From contig JAAWEK010000008.1 of the NCBI GenBank assembly GCA_022794265.1, forward strand, positions 178,248 through 242,247: 64,000 bases of DNA. Reading direction: 5' to 3'. This DNA comes from Lachnospiraceae bacterium. Its GTDB lineage: Bacteria > Bacillota > Clostridia > Lachnospirales > Lachnospiraceae. The notes under the pieces are model-generated. The model was not told the origin of the DNA, did no database searches, and was given only the letters and a program-made list of their open reading frames with translations. Positions 62,182 through 64,000 of the stretch are shown piece by piece (within the stretch, counting starts at the first letter, position 1; every line of letters begins with the position of its first letter). Position numbers and translations under genes: made by a program.

Positions 62182-63786
62182 ATGTCAGATAAATTTGAGC
62201 CAATGAATGAAACAGAACAAAATGAAGCGGCAGAGCATATGGAATCAAATGATACAGTAAATAATACAGAGCAGAGGGAAGCGGTATATACTGCAGATCC
62301 AGTGCAGCCGGAAGTGAATACCGATATGAGCCATGGGTCTGCATATGACGGCAGTGAATTCAGACAGCAGATTGAAAACAGCAGTTATCAGGAATCCGCC
62401 GGTGCAGCCAGGGCAAAAAGACAGGCAGAAAAAGAAAAGGCAAAATTCGAACAGAGACAGGCAAAAGCCAGAAAAAAGGCAGAAAAGAAAGCCGCTAAGA
62501 AAGCAGCTGGAAAAGCAAAAGGCCATGGCATAGTTTTTAGAACGGCAGGTTTTGTTATTTCGGCGGCAGCATTCGGAGTGATTGCTCTGGGAACCATGTA
62601 TTTTGTGGGTGACGGATTGGGAATCATAAATAAAAACTCTTCACAGAGCCAGACAATAACCTCGACCCAGGTGGGGACGTCAGGTAAGGATGTTTTAAAC
62701 AAAGATAAGGAAAATGAAACATCTGCAATCAATACCAATAAAACAGATTCTTCCCAGCAGGATCTGGTTGCAGTGGACGTATCGCCGATTGTGGAAGAAG
62801 TTATGCCTTCCATTGTATCCATTACCAGTAAAACTATTGTACAGTCAGGAATGAACGACTGGTTTTATAATTATTATTTCGGTGGACAGAACGGAAATTC
62901 TTATGAAGAGACGGGTGCAGGCTCCGGCATAATCATCGGTCAGAATGATACGGAGCTGCTGGTCATAACCAACAATCATGTTGTGGAGGGGGCTGACAGC
63001 CTTCAGGTTCAGTTTATAGACGGCTCGTCCGTGGATGCGGTAATTAAGGGAACGGAAGCAAACAAAGATTTAGCGGTTGTGGCTATTAAATTATCGGATA
63101 TTGACTCCGAAACGAAAGATAAGATAAAGGTTGCAACACTGGGAGATTCAGATTCCATGAAGGTTGGGGAAGGAACCATTGCCATTGGTAATGCCTTAGG
63201 CTATGGCCAGTCGGTAACGGTGGGAGTTATCAGCGCCCTTGACCGGGAAGTCACCGTGGAAAACAGAACCATGAATATGATTCAGACGGATGCCGCCATT
63301 AACCGTGGAAACAGCGGTGGTGCTTTGCTGAATATGAGAGGCGAAGTAATTGGTATCAATGCGGCCAAGTATTCTTCCGATACTGTGGAAGGCATGGGAT
63401 TTGCCATACCGGTATCTTCTGTATCCGATATAATTGAGAAACTGATGAATAGGGAGACTTTGACAAAGGTGGATATCGCTGACCGGGGATACCTGAATAT
63501 CCGGGGCAGGGATGTAACTGATGAACTGGCCAATGACTTTAATGCTCCGAAGGGCGTACTGATTCGTGAAGTAATGGAAGGTGGTGCTGCCGATAAAGCC
63601 GGACTGGAAAAATCTCAGATTATCACAAAAATTAATGATGATGAAGTGAAATCCATGGATGAACTGAAGGAGCGGCTGGAGTATTACGAAAAAGGAGCGA
63701 CAGTAACTTTGACCATTGAGTATCTGGAAAACAAAGAATACAAAGAAAAAGAGGTGAAGGTCGTACTTGGCGGCCAGATGGAATAG
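62182..63786 (+). CDS. htrA: HtrA/DegP-type serine protease with PDZ domain
   Basis: HtrA degrades or refolds damaged proteins outside the membrane. The 534-residue protein has a long charged cytoplasmic start with a Lys/Ala-rich stretch (about 77-114), one membrane helix (about 119-143), a Ser/Thr-rich linker and a trypsin-like domain. The triad is complete: His266 (TNNHVVEG), Asp296 (NKDLAVV), Ser378 (RGNSGGAL). One PDZ domain follows (about 430-525: GVLIREVMEGGAADKAGL). AGGAGGG precedes the ATG. It is transcribed apart from the glycan locus and ends in a strong terminator. Confidence 0.95.
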   Translation: MSDKFEPMNETEQNEAAEHMESNDTVNNTEQREAVYTADPVQPEVNTDMSHGSAYDGSEFRQQIENSSYQESAGAARAKRQAEKEKAKFEQRQAKARKKAEKKAAKKAAGKAKGHGIVFRTAGFVISAAAFGVIALGTMYFVGDGLGIINKNSSQSQTITSTQVGTSGKDVLNKDKENETSAINTNKTDSSQQDLVAVDVSPIVEEVMPSIVSITSKTIVQSGMNDWFYNYYFGGQNGNSYEETGAGSGIIIGQNDTELLVITNNHVVEGADSLQVQFIDGSSVDAVIKGTEANKDLAVVAIKLSDIDSETKDKIKVATLGDSDSMKVGEGTIAIGNALGYGQSVTVGVISALDREVTVENRTMNMIQTDAAINRGNSGGALLNMRGEVIGINAAKYSSDTVEGMGFAIPVSSVSDIIEKLMNRETLTKVDIADRGYLNIRGRDVTDELANDFNAPKGVLIREVMEGGAADKAGLEKSQIITKINDDEVKSMDELKERLEYYEKGATVTLTIEYLENKEYKEKEVKVVLGGQME

Positions 63787-63821
63787 GTGACAGAACCTTA
63801 AATGCAAAGACAGATAAAAAT

Positions 63822-63860
63822 GAATCAATGTATGGATATCATATATTGGTTCGTTTTTTT
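63822..63860 (+). terminator. Rho-independent terminator of the HtrA gene
   Basis: GAATCAATGTATG (63822-63834) pairs at all 13 positions, two of them G-U, with CATATATTGGTTC (63840-63852), with a five-base loop. G and T7 follow to 63860. Confidence 0.85.
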
Positions 63861-63861
63861 G

Positions 63862-64000
63862 GTGTGCCAAGCATGGCACTAATCTAGTCAGTGAAAGTCT
63901 GACCACGGGTATTTACCGCCAAGTGTAGCGGAGCGCAAGTTGGTGTCAGTAATGACATGGATGAAGGAAGCGCATAGCAAAGTTCTTGAGCCTACGTATA
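63862..64000 (+). mobile_element. Group II intron, 5' end (truncated by window edge), probably class IIC
   Basis: GTGTGCC at 63862 matches the conserved 5' end of bacterial group II introns. It is followed by domain I-like sequence including AGTGAAAGTCTGACCACGG, GTAGCGGAGCGCAAG and GACATGGATGAAGGAAGC, in the same order as in Clostridia/Faecalibacterium introns I recall. The insertion lies one base after the T-run of the HtrA terminator, the preferred target of class IIC introns. The rest of the ribozyme and any reverse transcriptase gene lie outside the window. Confidence 0.8.

Noticed and set aside
63196-63906. Long - strand open frame opposite the HtrA gene
   Set aside because: It is a shadow of the PDZ and protease coding region and crosses the terminator and the intron border.
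1-64000. CRISPR arrays, tRNA or rRNA genes
   Set aside because: No regularly spaced direct repeats, cloverleaf sequences or conserved rRNA segments were seen.

Overview
The window reads as a chromosome segment of an anaerobic Firmicute of the Lachnospiraceae type (Clostridia). The evidence is the AAAGGAG-type ribosome binding sites, moderately low GC, a cdaA-cdaR-glmM cluster, an integral-membrane DUF2142/DUF2304 polysaccharide gene set, a CoA-disulfide reductase-rhodanese fusion and a group II intron of the type common in gut Clostridia. The genus call is inference. Nearly all genes are on the + strand; only the partial chemotaxis receptor at the left edge and the reductase at 11.9-13.5 kb are on the - strand.

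Region 1 (1-11.9 kb) looks like an accessory or defence-type stretch. It holds a partial chemotaxis receptor, a small PAS protein, an ABC/AAA-type ATPase broken by a one-base frameshift at a T7 run, and a TOPRIM protein overlapping the ATPase end. A five-gene operon with its own promoter follows: SWIM zinc finger, HEAT-like, MoxR ATPase, DUF5682-like and VWA proteins. It resembles the uncharacterised E. coli yehLMPQ locus.

Region 2 (11.9-23.3 kb) is mostly core. It carries the CoA-disulfide reductase, two membrane proteins, then cdaA, cdaR, an HPr protein and glmM (cyclic-di-AMP signalling next to cell-wall precursor synthesis). A rhamnosyltransferase-like gene, galE and leuA with its own promoter and terminator complete it.

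Region 3 (23.3-39.5 kb) is the most unusual part: an AT-rich run of 17 recognisable co-directional, tightly packed genes plus one tiny ORF. It starts from a strong promoter that runs at once into a 15-bp terminator hairpin. It encodes an NTP_transf_5 protein, a radical SAM enzyme, a protein of unknown domain, a membrane glycosyltransferase, a purine nucleoside/MTA phosphorylase and a PEP-synthase-like phosphotransferase without a PEP domain. These are followed by a divergent NDP kinase, a thymidylate-kinase-like P-loop kinase, a pyruvyl transferase, a methyltransferase, a carrier protein, a SerRS-like amino acid:carrier-protein ligase, a CYTH protein, a BtrH-like acyltransferase and a three-gene ABC-2 exporter. 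I infer a dedicated pathway in which a nucleotide- or sugar-based scaffold is phosphorylated, glycosylated and aminoacylated from a carrier protein, then exported. I do not recognise the cluster as a described pathway.

Region 4 (39.6-62.1 kb) is a rhamnose-containing cell-surface polysaccharide locus. It has LicD, glycosyltransferases, a Wzx-like flippase, all four dTDP-rhamnose genes (rfbD separate from rfbBAC), a Wzm/Wzt ABC exporter with a carbohydrate-binding Wzt tail, and a three-domain glycosyltransferase. It also has a methyltransferase-kinase protein resembling the chain terminator WbdD, an initiating sugar-phosphate transferase and an LCP ligase. A near-perfect 36-bp hairpin lies between the DUF2142 gene and rfbB. 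The window ends with an HtrA protease, its terminator, and the first 139 bases of a group II intron inserted directly behind that terminator, as group IIC introns do.
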